Shown here: positions 38,088-45,747 of the stretch, one piece after another | Layout of the letters: each line of letters begins with the position of its first letter | Position numbering within the stretch: the first letter of the stretch is position 1 | The notes under the pieces: model-generated | What the model was told of the DNA's origin: nothing | The model's database searches: none | The model's input: only the letters and a program-made list of their open reading frames with translations | Position numbers and translations under genes: made by a program | DNA from: Pseudohalioglobus sediminis | Lineage (GTDB): Bacteria; Pseudomonadota; Gammaproteobacteria; Pseudomonadales; Halieaceae | NCBI RefSeq assembly: GCF_008370495.1 | Contig: NZ_VTUX01000011.1 | Location: 62,001 to 126,000 of the forward strand | Reading direction: 5' to 3' | DNA: 64,000 nucleotides

Positions 38088-38822
38088 CTACTGCGCCGCA
38101 GCGGGCGTGGTCTCCGTCATCACCCGCCCCCTGCAGAAGGTCAGGAACAGTGCGGTGGAAATGCCCGCCGAGGCGAATATCATGCACATCACCATGATCT
38201 GGTAGCGTGATGCCACCAGCGGCGATACACCGGACAGTATTTGCCCTGTCATCATGCCGGGCAGTGACACCAGGCCTACAGCCAGCAGCGAGTTGGTCAC
38301 TGGAATCATCGCCGCCTGATAGGCTTTCAATCGCGCCTGCGGCCAGGCGTCACCATGGCCAAGCTCTGCATACAGGCGCTCGGCAGCAAGGCTGACCGCG
38401 GTCATGGCATTGGCGAACACCATGCCGGCAAGAGGAACCGTGTAACGAGGCAGGTACCAGGGATCAACCTGCAACACCAGCTGCGTCACCAGTAACAGGG
38501 TCAGTCCACCGCCGATACTGATCGCACCAAAGGCTGCTAGCAACAAGGCACCCCGGTGAGCCGGCACCGTGCCGACCGATATCCACACGGAGGCACAGAG
38601 CATAATGGCCAGCACCACCAGGATAAGCTGGCCGTTGTCAGCGCCAAATATCCAGGCGAGCACATAGCCGATGGCCAGCAGCTGTACCAGCATTCGCCCC
38701 AGTGCATACAGCGCGTGCCCGATGCCGTAAGACCAGCGCAACAGTATTGCCAGGGTGATGGCGACAGGTGTGAACGCCAGCGCCAGTTGCCAGAGTGTCA
38801 GGGTGATCACAGGGTTTTCCAT
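38088..38822 (-). CDS. fetB: FetB-like ABC permease (UPF0014), without an adjacent ATPase
   Basis: A 244-residue polytopic membrane protein of the FetB/UPF0014 family, with about seven membrane segments and the conserved blocks ALYALGRMLVQLLAIGYVLAWIF and PRYTVPLAGMVFANAMTAVSLAAERL, then IPVTNSLLAVGLVSLPGMMTGQILSG. In E. coli, FetB pairs with the ATPase FetA and is linked to iron export. No fetA lies next to it here, so the partner is elsewhere or missing. I used the ATG at 38822 (MENPVITLTL); the frame runs 31 codons further upstream but reads low-complexity sequence. Confidence 0.85.
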   Translation of the reverse strand: MENPVITLTLWQLALAFTPVAITLAILLRWSYGIGHALYALGRMLVQLLAIGYVLAWIFGADNGQLILVVLAIMLCASVWISVGTVPAHRGALLLAAFGAISIGGGLTLLLVTQLVLQVDPWYLPRYTVPLAGMVFANAMTAVSLAAERLYAELGHGDAWPQARLKAYQAAMIPVTNSLLAVGLVSLPGMMTGQILSGVSPLVASRYQIMVMCMIFASAGISTALFLTFCRGRVMTETTPAAAQ

Positions 38823-38946
38823 ATTGCTCAGCACCGACCGGGACAGGGGCTTCCATGCTACACTGCCGGTCCCGGGCCGACTACCGGCGCGGCCTGCACT
38901 TAACTTATTATTCACTTTATTTTTAAGCGATAAATATCTGTTTATA

Positions 38947-39555
38947 TTGGACTTTATAGATCATTTTATAGAGCAGCTGGAAACCGCGCGAGCATCCGAT
39001 CGGTTGTCAAACCCCTACTTGTGGCCACAGCGCAGCGACAACCTGCGCGCGTGGTTGCGAGCCATCATGCGACAGCCCGGCCGACGGGTTCTGGTCATTG
39101 GCGAGGCCCTGGGCTATCGCGGCGGCGTACACACCGGGATTCCGTTTAGCAGTTCGCGACTGATCAACAGTTCCATGCACCCTTTCTGGCGCAGGCTACG
39201 CCCTGAACTGACTGTCAGCAGTGACATCAGCGAAGCCACTGCCAGCATCGTCTGGGAATCACTGCGGCAAAGGCGGCGTATACCCTTATTCTGGAACGCC
39301 CTGCCCTTCCACCCCCACCAACCGGGCGTCCCACTCAGCAACCGCACACCGGACCGCGACGAGCTGGCTGCAGGCCAGGCGTTCCTGCGCCTGCTGGCAC
39401 AACACTATCAACCAGACCTGGTTGCCGGTGTCGGTGCCAAAGGTACCCATGCCGCGGAAACCGCGTTTCCGGGGTGCCGGGTCAAAGCCCTGCGTCACCC
39501 GTCCTACGGCGGCAAACAGGCCTTTGTACAGGGCATCAACCGGCTACTTGGCTAG
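38947..39555 (+). CDS. Uracil-DNA glycosylase superfamily protein, probable TTG start
   Basis: A 202-residue protein resembling the uracil-DNA glycosylase superfamily. The motif near the start is VLVIGEALGYRGGVHTGIPFSS, followed by FWNALPFHPHQPG and a late LRHPSYGGKQAF block at the position of the DNA-intercalation loop histidine. It does not match a named family that I can assign safely. No ATG fits: the most likely start is the TTG at 38947 (reading MDFIDHFIEQLE), at the edge of an AT-rich stretch (about 38895-38970) that probably holds the promoter. An ATG at 38755 would run through the 5' end of fetB on the opposite strand and is unlikely. Confidence 0.7.
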   Translation: MDFIDHFIEQLETARASDRLSNPYLWPQRSDNLRAWLRAIMRQPGRRVLVIGEALGYRGGVHTGIPFSSSRLINSSMHPFWRRLRPELTVSSDISEATASIVWESLRQRRRIPLFWNALPFHPHQPGVPLSNRTPDRDELAAGQAFLRLLAQHYQPDLVAGVGAKGTHAAETAFPGCRVKALRHPSYGGKQAFVQGINRLLG

Positions 39556-39563
39556 GGCGATCT

Positions 39564-39770
39564 TCAAGCGGCAAGCCCCCAGACCAGGCTGGCGGCCAGT
39601 GCCGCCGCGACCAGTTCCGGCGCCAAACTGCCGAACAGCAGCAGTCCACCGGCTATCGCCACCACGGCGATGAGCCGCTCTGCATGCCGGGAAGACGGCG
39701 CAGCCGGCATGATGCCTTCGCGTAGTGCGTTTCTGGCGATACGGTATTCAATGGCTTTCATGGTGCTCAT
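39564..39770 (-). CDS. Small hypothetical membrane protein
   Basis: A 68-residue protein with an N-terminal charged part (MSTMKAIEYRIARNALREGI) and one or two hydrophobic helices in the C-terminal half (LIAVVAIAGGLLLFGSLAPELVAAALAASLVWGL). I do not recognise a family. The ATG at 39770 is supported by GGGAGAG at normal spacing. It is convergent with the glycosylase-like gene and divergent from the Lon-like protease gene. Confidence 0.6.
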   Translation of the reverse strand: MSTMKAIEYRIARNALREGIMPAAPSSRHAERLIAVVAIAGGLLLFGSLAPELVAAALAASLVWGLAA

Positions 39771-39827
39771 GGCGCTCTCCCTCGTGTGATGTGACCATGT
39801 TGCACGGCGCATATGCCAGGGCACCAT

Positions 39828-39938
39828 CTGTCGCATTTCGGACCGGGTTGAAAATGCGACAGGTGCCTTTCGCCTTATCGTTGATTTCGCTCACCATACG
39901 AGACCCCGCTGGTGAACTATGCTTGCTCTGTCGCACTT
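39828..39938 (+). promoter_or_regulatory. Three-copy CTGTCGCA-type motif upstream of the Lon-like protease
   Basis: CTGTCGCATTT (39828-39838) and its perfect inverse AAATGCGACAG (39852-39862) form an 11-bp inverted repeat with a 13-bp spacer. Flanking GGCAC/GTGCC can extend the pairing. A third copy, CTGTCGCACTT, sits at 39928-39938, only 15 bp before the protease ATG. A TTGAAA lies at 39848-39853. The arrangement suggests an operator for a regulator of the Lon-like gene, or an RNA hairpin in its leader. Confidence 0.45.
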
Positions 39939-39952
39939 GATGGAGCCCATAC

Positions 39953-42361
39953 ATGTCAGAGCAACAGGACGCACTCACGCCAATCGCTGCGCCCGCCTCG
40001 CTGCCGGCAGAAGCGCTGTACAGAGACTGCCCCCTGGACTGGCTAAGCTTTGAGACCACCAGCGAACTGGAGCCATTGGCGCGACACCTTGGCCAGGATC
40101 GCGCCGTCGAGGCATTGGAGTTTGGCCTCGCCATTCCCCACGATGGCTACAACATCTATGTCCTCGGTAGCAGCGGGATCGGCAAGCGTAGCCTGCTGGA
40201 CAGCATTCTCCATGAGGACAATGCCCTGCCACAGGGGGACGTGGCGGACTGGTGCTATGTCAACAATTTTGATTCCCCGGACAAACCAATTGCCCTGCAA
40301 CTGCCCTGTGGCAAAGCCGAAGCGCTGCGCCAGGACATGGCACAGGCACTGGAAGACCTGCTCGGCATATTTCCCGCCACGTTTCAAAGCGATGAGTACC
40401 AGTCTCGCGTACAGGAGCTGAGCGAGACCTACCAGGCCAGGGAACAGGAAGCTTTCCAGGCACTGGCGGAAAGGGCAAAGCAACAGCAGATCGCCATGAT
40501 CCAGACACCCGGCGGCTACAGCCTCGCACCCATGAAGGACGGCGAGATCGCCACGCCACAGGACTTTGAGGCGCTTCCGGAGGCCGAGCGCGATGCCACC
40601 CTCAAGGTGATCGAGGAACTGAAGGAGGAATTAAAGGCGATTGTGCGACAACTGCCGGCGTGGAAGAAGGAGAGTCGCAACGCCTTTCGCGAACTGAATC
40701 GGGAATTCAGCCAGCTGGCACTGGATCCGGTGCTGGAGGAACTGAAGAACCGCTACCAGCCCTACCCGGCGGTCATGCAGTATCTCGACGCGGTACATGC
40801 GGACATGATGGAAGAAGCCGAGGCATTCACCCGGGTACAGGAGGACTCGGCAATACCGGACAACCTCAAGCAGCGGGTCAAGGAGTTTCCGCAGTACAAC
40901 GTCAATGTGTTGGTCGACAACAGCACTCTCACTACCGCGCCGGTGATTTACGAGGATAGCCCCGGTTTTTCCAACCTGCTCGGGCGGGTGGAATACGTCT
41001 CGCAGATGGGCACCCTGGTCACGGATTTCAACCTGATCAAGCCGGGCGCCCTGCACCGTGCCAACGGCGGCTACCTGATCCTGGAGGCGGAAAAACTGCT
41101 GACCAGCCCCTACGCCTGGGTCACCCTGAAACGAGCGCTGAAGGCCGCCGAGGTCCGCATTCAGTCGCTGGAACAGATATTCAGCTTTGTGAGTACCGCG
41201 CAGCTGGAGCCCGAACCCATTCCACTGGCAACCAAGGTAGTGGTCATTGGCGACCGCTATCTTTACTACATCCTGCAACAATACGATCCGGAATTCGCCA
41301 GCCTGTTCAAGGTGGCAGCCGACATGTCCGAGGACGTGCCGCGCTCGGAGGAATCTACCCAGCTGTTTGCCCGGCTTATCGGCACCCTGCTGCAGCAGGA
41401 CAAGCTGCTGCCCATGGATGCGCCGGCAGTGGCGCGGGTTATCGAACACGCCGCCCGCAGCATAGAGGACAGTGAAAAACTCAGCCTGCACCAGGGCAGG
41501 CTGCGCAACCTGCTTACCGAGAGCGATTTCCGCGCCAGAAGCCAGCATCTCGAATGCATCAATGCCGACGTCGTGGATGAGGCGATCGAAGCGGCCATAC
41601 ATCGGCTGGACCAGTTCCGCGAAAAGTCGCACGAAGGCATTTTGCGCGAGATCATGATGGTGAAGACCGATGGCGTTGCCGTCGGCCAGGTCAATGGTCT
41701 CGCCGTGTACTTGCTGGGCGAATACGCTTTTGGTCGCCCGACGCGCATATCAGCGACCGCACGCCTGGGCCAGGGCAAGGTTCTGGATATCGAGCGCGAG
41801 GTCGATCTGGGCGGTCACCTGCATTCCAAAGCGGTAATGATCATCAGTTCGCTGCTGGCCGATCGCTACGCCCGCAACCGTCCGCTACCGCTCTCTGCCA
41901 GCCTCACCTTCGAACAGAGCTACGGCGGCGTTGATGGCGACAGTGCATCGGTGGCGGAAATCGCCGTGCTGATTTCAGCTATCGCCGACATACCCCTGCG
42001 CCAGGAACTGGCCGTCACCGGTTCGCTCAACCAACATGGGGAAGTGCAGGCAATAGGCGGCGTGAACGAGAAAATAGAAGGATTCTTTGATATCTGCGAG
42101 GCGCGCGGGCTCACCGGATCCCAGGGCGTCGTTATTCCCGCCGCGAATACGGTACACCTGATGCTGCGCCGTGACGTGCGTGACGCGGTGGCGTCGCACC
42201 GCTTCCACATACACGCGGTGGAGCGTATCGAAGAGGCCATGGAACTGATGACCGGCTTCACCATGGCCAGCATCGACGCCCGCGTCAGCGCCCGCATCGA
42301 TGAGTTGCAGGCAGCGGCGATGTCTTTCAGAGGCAACGGCGGCAAGCACGATGACGTCTGA
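39953..42361 (+). CDS. Lon-like ATP-dependent protease (AAA_32/LonB-type)
   Basis: An 802-residue Lon-related protease of the group found beside, not instead of, classical Lon. The N-terminal ATPase has a Walker A-like GSSGIGKRS (72-80) in which the expected Ser/Thr after Lys78 is Arg79, followed by an alpha-helical insertion (about residues 150-290) and the rest of the AAA core. The C-terminal Lon protease domain contains the Ser-Lys dyad: Ser664 in VDGDSASVAE and Lys707 in GVNEKIEGF. These proteases are associated with stress and protein quality control. The last 11 bp overlap the next gene, so the two products are probably made together. Confidence 0.92.
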   Translation: MSEQQDALTPIAAPASLPAEALYRDCPLDWLSFETTSELEPLARHLGQDRAVEALEFGLAIPHDGYNIYVLGSSGIGKRSLLDSILHEDNALPQGDVADWCYVNNFDSPDKPIALQLPCGKAEALRQDMAQALEDLLGIFPATFQSDEYQSRVQELSETYQAREQEAFQALAERAKQQQIAMIQTPGGYSLAPMKDGEIATPQDFEALPEAERDATLKVIEELKEELKAIVRQLPAWKKESRNAFRELNREFSQLALDPVLEELKNRYQPYPAVMQYLDAVHADMMEEAEAFTRVQEDSAIPDNLKQRVKEFPQYNVNVLVDNSTLTTAPVIYEDSPGFSNLLGRVEYVSQMGTLVTDFNLIKPGALHRANGGYLILEAEKLLTSPYAWVTLKRALKAAEVRIQSLEQIFSFVSTAQLEPEPIPLATKVVVIGDRYLYYILQQYDPEFASLFKVAADMSEDVPRSEESTQLFARLIGTLLQQDKLLPMDAPAVARVIEHAARSIEDSEKLSLHQGRLRNLLTESDFRARSQHLECINADVVDEAIEAAIHRLDQFREKSHEGILREIMMVKTDGVAVGQVNGLAVYLLGEYAFGRPTRISATARLGQGKVLDIEREVDLGGHLHSKAVMIISSLLADRYARNRPLPLSASLTFEQSYGGVDGDSASVAEIAVLISAIADIPLRQELAVTGSLNQHGEVQAIGGVNEKIEGFFDICEARGLTGSQGVVIPAANTVHLMLRRDVRDAVASHRFHIHAVERIEEAMELMTGFTMASIDARVSARIDELQAAAMSFRGNGGKHDDV

Positions 42362-43118
42362 GCATCACATTATCGTACCGATCGACCTGCACCAGATCAG
42401 CCGGCGTAATCTGGAAACCCTGGTGCGTATCGCGCACCTTCTGGGCCGGGATGTGCTGGGTCTGATGCTGGACGACCTGCGCCTGCAGCAGGTGGCGGCA
42501 CTGCCCTTCACTACTGAAATCACCCTCAGTGGCGCCCGCGAGAGAAGCCTGGCCCGGGACCACCTGTCGCAACGCCAACTGCGCATCACAGGGACAACGC
42601 GTGAACTGCTGCTGCGACTGGCAGAGCAGGGAAACGTCAAGCTCAGCTTTGAGCATGCGATTGGCCACCGCCTGCACTGTGCACTCGAGAGCGAGCGCAG
42701 CGTGGATATCTTTTTCCCGCCACGGCAGCAGTGGCGTCACCGCAAGCAAGCCGCGGGCACTCAGCTGGCTACCATCACCCGGCTGGGCCTGCTGTTGCCA
42801 TCGCAGCAGCAGAGTAAACGCCTGTTGCGGATTGCGACCAGCCTGGTACAGGCGGGGATGATCAGTGAAATCTATGCCCTGGCGGCCGGCGATGTGCGCA
42901 TTGCCGAACTGGCCTCGCCACCGCTGGCGGGAAAGAAACTTGAAATTCGCACCGATATGCCCATGAACAGCGACAGTATCCTGCAGCTCATACGGCGCTC
43001 ACCCTATGACCTCACCCTGATTCCACGGGTGTGTTTGCAGGATGCGCCGCCTGCAGACCTGGACACCGCGCTGTCCCTTGCCTGCGGCCAGATCATGCTG
43101 ATTGGCGAGGGAGACTAG
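42351..43118 (+). CDS. Hypothetical protein coupled to the Lon-like protease
   Basis: A 255-residue protein that I do not recognise confidently. It begins MTSEHHIIVPIDLHQISRRNLETLVRIAHLL, which looks like the first beta strand and helix of a universal-stress-protein-like alpha/beta fold, but the ATP-binding glycine motif is not evident. The C-terminal half also reads as alternating strands and helices. No signal peptide or membrane segment is seen. Its ATG overlaps the protease stop by 11 bp, pointing to a working link with that protease, such as an adaptor, substrate or regulator; this is inference. It ends in a 4-bp convergent overlap with ypfJ. Confidence 0.75.
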   Translation: MTSEHHIIVPIDLHQISRRNLETLVRIAHLLGRDVLGLMLDDLRLQQVAALPFTTEITLSGARERSLARDHLSQRQLRITGTTRELLLRLAEQGNVKLSFEHAIGHRLHCALESERSVDIFFPPRQQWRHRKQAAGTQLATITRLGLLLPSQQQSKRLLRIATSLVQAGMISEIYALAAGDVRIAELASPPLAGKKLEIRTDMPMNSDSILQLIRRSPYDLTLIPRVCLQDAPPADLDTALSLACGQIMLIGEGD

Positions 43119-44023
43119 AGCGCGCCCGCAGCGAATGTATCGCAGGCGGCCAGTTCACCGCTGTCGAAGCCACGACGAAACCAGCGCACTCGTTGTTCAG
43201 AACTGCCGTGGGTAAAGCTGTCTGGAACCACACGCTGGCCCGCTTCCTTCTGCAGGCGGTCATCCCCGATCGCGCTTGCCGCGCGCAGTGCCTCTTCCAG
43301 GTCGCCCGGTTCCAGCAACTGCTGCTGCGCCGAGGCAGCGTGGCCCCACAGGCCTGCGAAACAGTCAGCCTGCAGTTCCTGGCGCACGGAAAGCGCATTC
43401 ACGTCGGCCTTGCTGCGGCCACGCCCCGCCTGCTGTACCTGCTGGCTGATACCCAATAGCGTCTGTACGTGATGCCCGACTTCGTGCGCCACCACGTAAG
43501 CCTGGGCGAAATCCCCGGGAGCACCGTGACGACGACTGAGATCCTGGAAAAAGCTGAGATCAATATATAACTGCTGGTCCGCGGGGCAGTAAAACGGCCC
43601 CACTGCCGCACTGGCCATGCCGCAGGCGGAATTCACCCGCCCGGAGAACAGCACCAGCGTCGGTTCGCGATACACCTTGCCCTGTTCACGAAACAGCAGG
43701 TGCCAGGTATCTTCGGTCTCCGCCAACACGACGGCGACGAAATCTGCCAGTTCCTGCTCTTCCGCCGAGAGCTGTTGCTGACCCTGCGAGGCCACCCGGT
43801 CGCCACCACCTCCCAGCAGCAGGCCGAGCACATCGAAGCCGAGCATGCGTCCGCCGAATATGACCACGAGGCCGACTATCAGCAGGGTACGACCCGTCTT
43901 GCTGCGAATCATTGCCGGCAGGAAGCGCAGCAGCAGCGGAGCGGCGCCGGCGGCGGCGTAACCCGTGGTTTCACCCCTGCGATCTTCTACGTTGTCACTG
44001 CGTCTACGGTCTTTCCAGCGCAT
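43115..44023 (-). CDS. ypfJ: Neutral zinc metallopeptidase-like protein YpfJ
   Basis: A 302-residue protein of the YpfJ/neutral zinc metallopeptidase family. A membrane segment lies near residues 45-71. The domain includes FSGRVNSACGMASAAVGPFYCPADQQLYIDLSFF and the zinc-binding HEVGHH (His180, Glu181, His184, His185), with a downstream RQELQADCFAGLWGH helix that supplies the third ligand. The start at 44023 (MRWKDRRRSDNVEDRRG) is supported by AAGGAGG and matches family N-termini. The substrate is unknown. It is divergent from the HerA-like gene. Confidence 0.93.
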   Translation of the reverse strand: MRWKDRRRSDNVEDRRGETTGYAAAGAAPLLLRFLPAMIRSKTGRTLLIVGLVVIFGGRMLGFDVLGLLLGGGGDRVASQGQQQLSAEEQELADFVAVVLAETEDTWHLLFREQGKVYREPTLVLFSGRVNSACGMASAAVGPFYCPADQQLYIDLSFFQDLSRRHGAPGDFAQAYVVAHEVGHHVQTLLGISQQVQQAGRGRSKADVNALSVRQELQADCFAGLWGHAASAQQQLLEPGDLEEALRAASAIGDDRLQKEAGQRVVPDSFTHGSSEQRVRWFRRGFDSGELAACDTFAAGAL

Positions 44024-44129
44024 AACCCGCCTCCTTAACCCATAACAATCTAGCATCCCACGAAATACTGGCAAGCTGCCACGGATAAATATACTCTCAC
44101 TGGCGCCAATACTTTTCGGAACTATCACT

Positions 44130-45581
44130 ATGGGCATACTTATAGGTGGCAGCGACGCAGGACAGGTGTTCCTGGATCCCAGGTACGCCAATCGTCACGG
44201 CCTTATTGCGGGCGCCACCGGCACCGGCAAAACCGTTACCCTGCAGTGCCTTGCGGAAGGCTTCTCGGATCTCGGCGTGCCGGTATTCATGGCCGACGTG
44301 AAAGGAGACCTGTCCGGCATAAGCCAGGCAGGCAAACCCCACCCCAAGATTGACGAACGCGTCGAGGCGATTGGCATTAGCGATTATCACGCCTGTGGCT
44401 ACCCGGTCGCATTCTGGGACCTGTTCGGCAGCAAGGGCACGCCGGTTCGCTCCACGGTATCGGAGATGGGGCCACAATTACTTTCCCGCCTGCTTGGGCT
44501 AAACGAAACCCAGGAGAGTGTGCTTACTCTCGTTTTTGAATTTACCGACCAGGAAGGCATCCTGCTGCTTGACCTGAAAGACCTGCGCACCAGCCTGGAA
44601 TACCTTGCCGAGAACGCCCACGAGCTGGGCACCGGCTACAGTGTCTCCAAGGCATCGGTCAACGCCATCCTCCGAAGATTGCTCATGCTCGAGCGCGAGG
44701 GCGGCAAGAAGTTTTTTGGCGAACCGGCACTACAACTCAAGGACTTCATGCAAAACGCGCGGGACGGGCGCGGCATCATCAATATTCTCGCCGCCGACAA
44801 ACTCATTATGAGCCCACGGGTGTACTCCACCTTCCTGCTCTGGCTGCTGTCTGAACTGTTCGAGTCGCTGCCGGAACTGGGTGACCCCGACAAACCCGTG
44901 CTGGTGTTCTTCTTCGATGAAGCCCACCTGTTGTTCAAGGATGCACCCAAGCCACTGCTGGAGAAAATTGAGCAAGTTGTGAGACTGATTCGCTCCAAGG
45001 GCGTTGGCGTCTACTTTATCAGCCAGAGCCCCAGTGACATCCCCGATAGCGTACTTGGCCAACTCGGCAACCGTATACAGCATGCGCTGCGCGCCTATAC
45101 CCCAAAGGAACAAAAAGCGGTCAGGGTTGCAGCGCAGTCCTTCCGCGCCAACCCTGCCCTCAATACGGTGACTGCCATCACCGAGCTGGGTGTGGGCGAA
45201 GCGCTGGTTTCAACGCTACAGGCCAAGGGCATTCCTGCCCCCGTGCAGCGTGTGCTGGTACGGCCACCGCAATCCAGAATGGGCAAAGCCACCCTGGCCG
45301 AGCGCAAGCTGCTGCTGGAGCACGACCCTAACATGCGTCTCTATGGCACCGCCGTTGACAGGCGTTCCGCCCACGAGGTCTTGTCCGAGCGCACCGAAGC
45401 AGCGCTGAAGCAACGCGAACAGGCTGAAGAGGCTGAACGCGCCGCCAAGGCCAAACCCAAAGCGCGCAGCAGCAACCGGCAGAGCGTCGGCGAGGCCTTT
45501 CTCAAGAGCGCGGCGCGCAGCCTCGGTTCTGCTACCGGCCGGCAATTACTGCGCGGCATCCTGGGGTCATTGCTGAAATAG
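44130..45581 (+). CDS. yjgR: HerA-like ATPase of the DUF853 (YjgR) family
   Basis: A 483-residue P-loop ATPase of the HerA/FtsK superfamily, YjgR branch. The start MGILIGGSDAGQVFLDPRYANRHGLIAGATGTGKT includes Walker A at 28-35. Walker B is VFFFDEAHLLF near residues 258-268, and the family block YFISQSPSDIPDSVLGQLGNRIQHALRAYTP follows. The C-terminal 60 residues are charged and lysine-rich. It lacks a NurA partner gene. Its cellular role is not established. Confidence 0.92.
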   Translation: MGILIGGSDAGQVFLDPRYANRHGLIAGATGTGKTVTLQCLAEGFSDLGVPVFMADVKGDLSGISQAGKPHPKIDERVEAIGISDYHACGYPVAFWDLFGSKGTPVRSTVSEMGPQLLSRLLGLNETQESVLTLVFEFTDQEGILLLDLKDLRTSLEYLAENAHELGTGYSVSKASVNAILRRLLMLEREGGKKFFGEPALQLKDFMQNARDGRGIINILAADKLIMSPRVYSTFLLWLLSELFESLPELGDPDKPVLVFFFDEAHLLFKDAPKPLLEKIEQVVRLIRSKGVGVYFISQSPSDIPDSVLGQLGNRIQHALRAYTPKEQKAVRVAAQSFRANPALNTVTAITELGVGEALVSTLQAKGIPAPVQRVLVRPPQSRMGKATLAERKLLLEHDPNMRLYGTAVDRRSAHEVLSERTEAALKQREQAEEAERAAKAKPKARSSNRQSVGEAFLKSAARSLGSATGRQLLRGILGSLLK

Positions 45582-45747
45582 GACAGCAGCACCCGTGCAA
45601 CGCCTGCGGATTGGATTTATGCCATCTCTTGTGTATAGTCGCGCGCAGCGACGCCAGCGATCCTGGCTAAACTCATTGAATCCGTAGCCAGCCGGACCCT
45701 ACTCTGGCGTGGCCGGCCACGGGTTCACAAGCGTTACGGAATACAGC

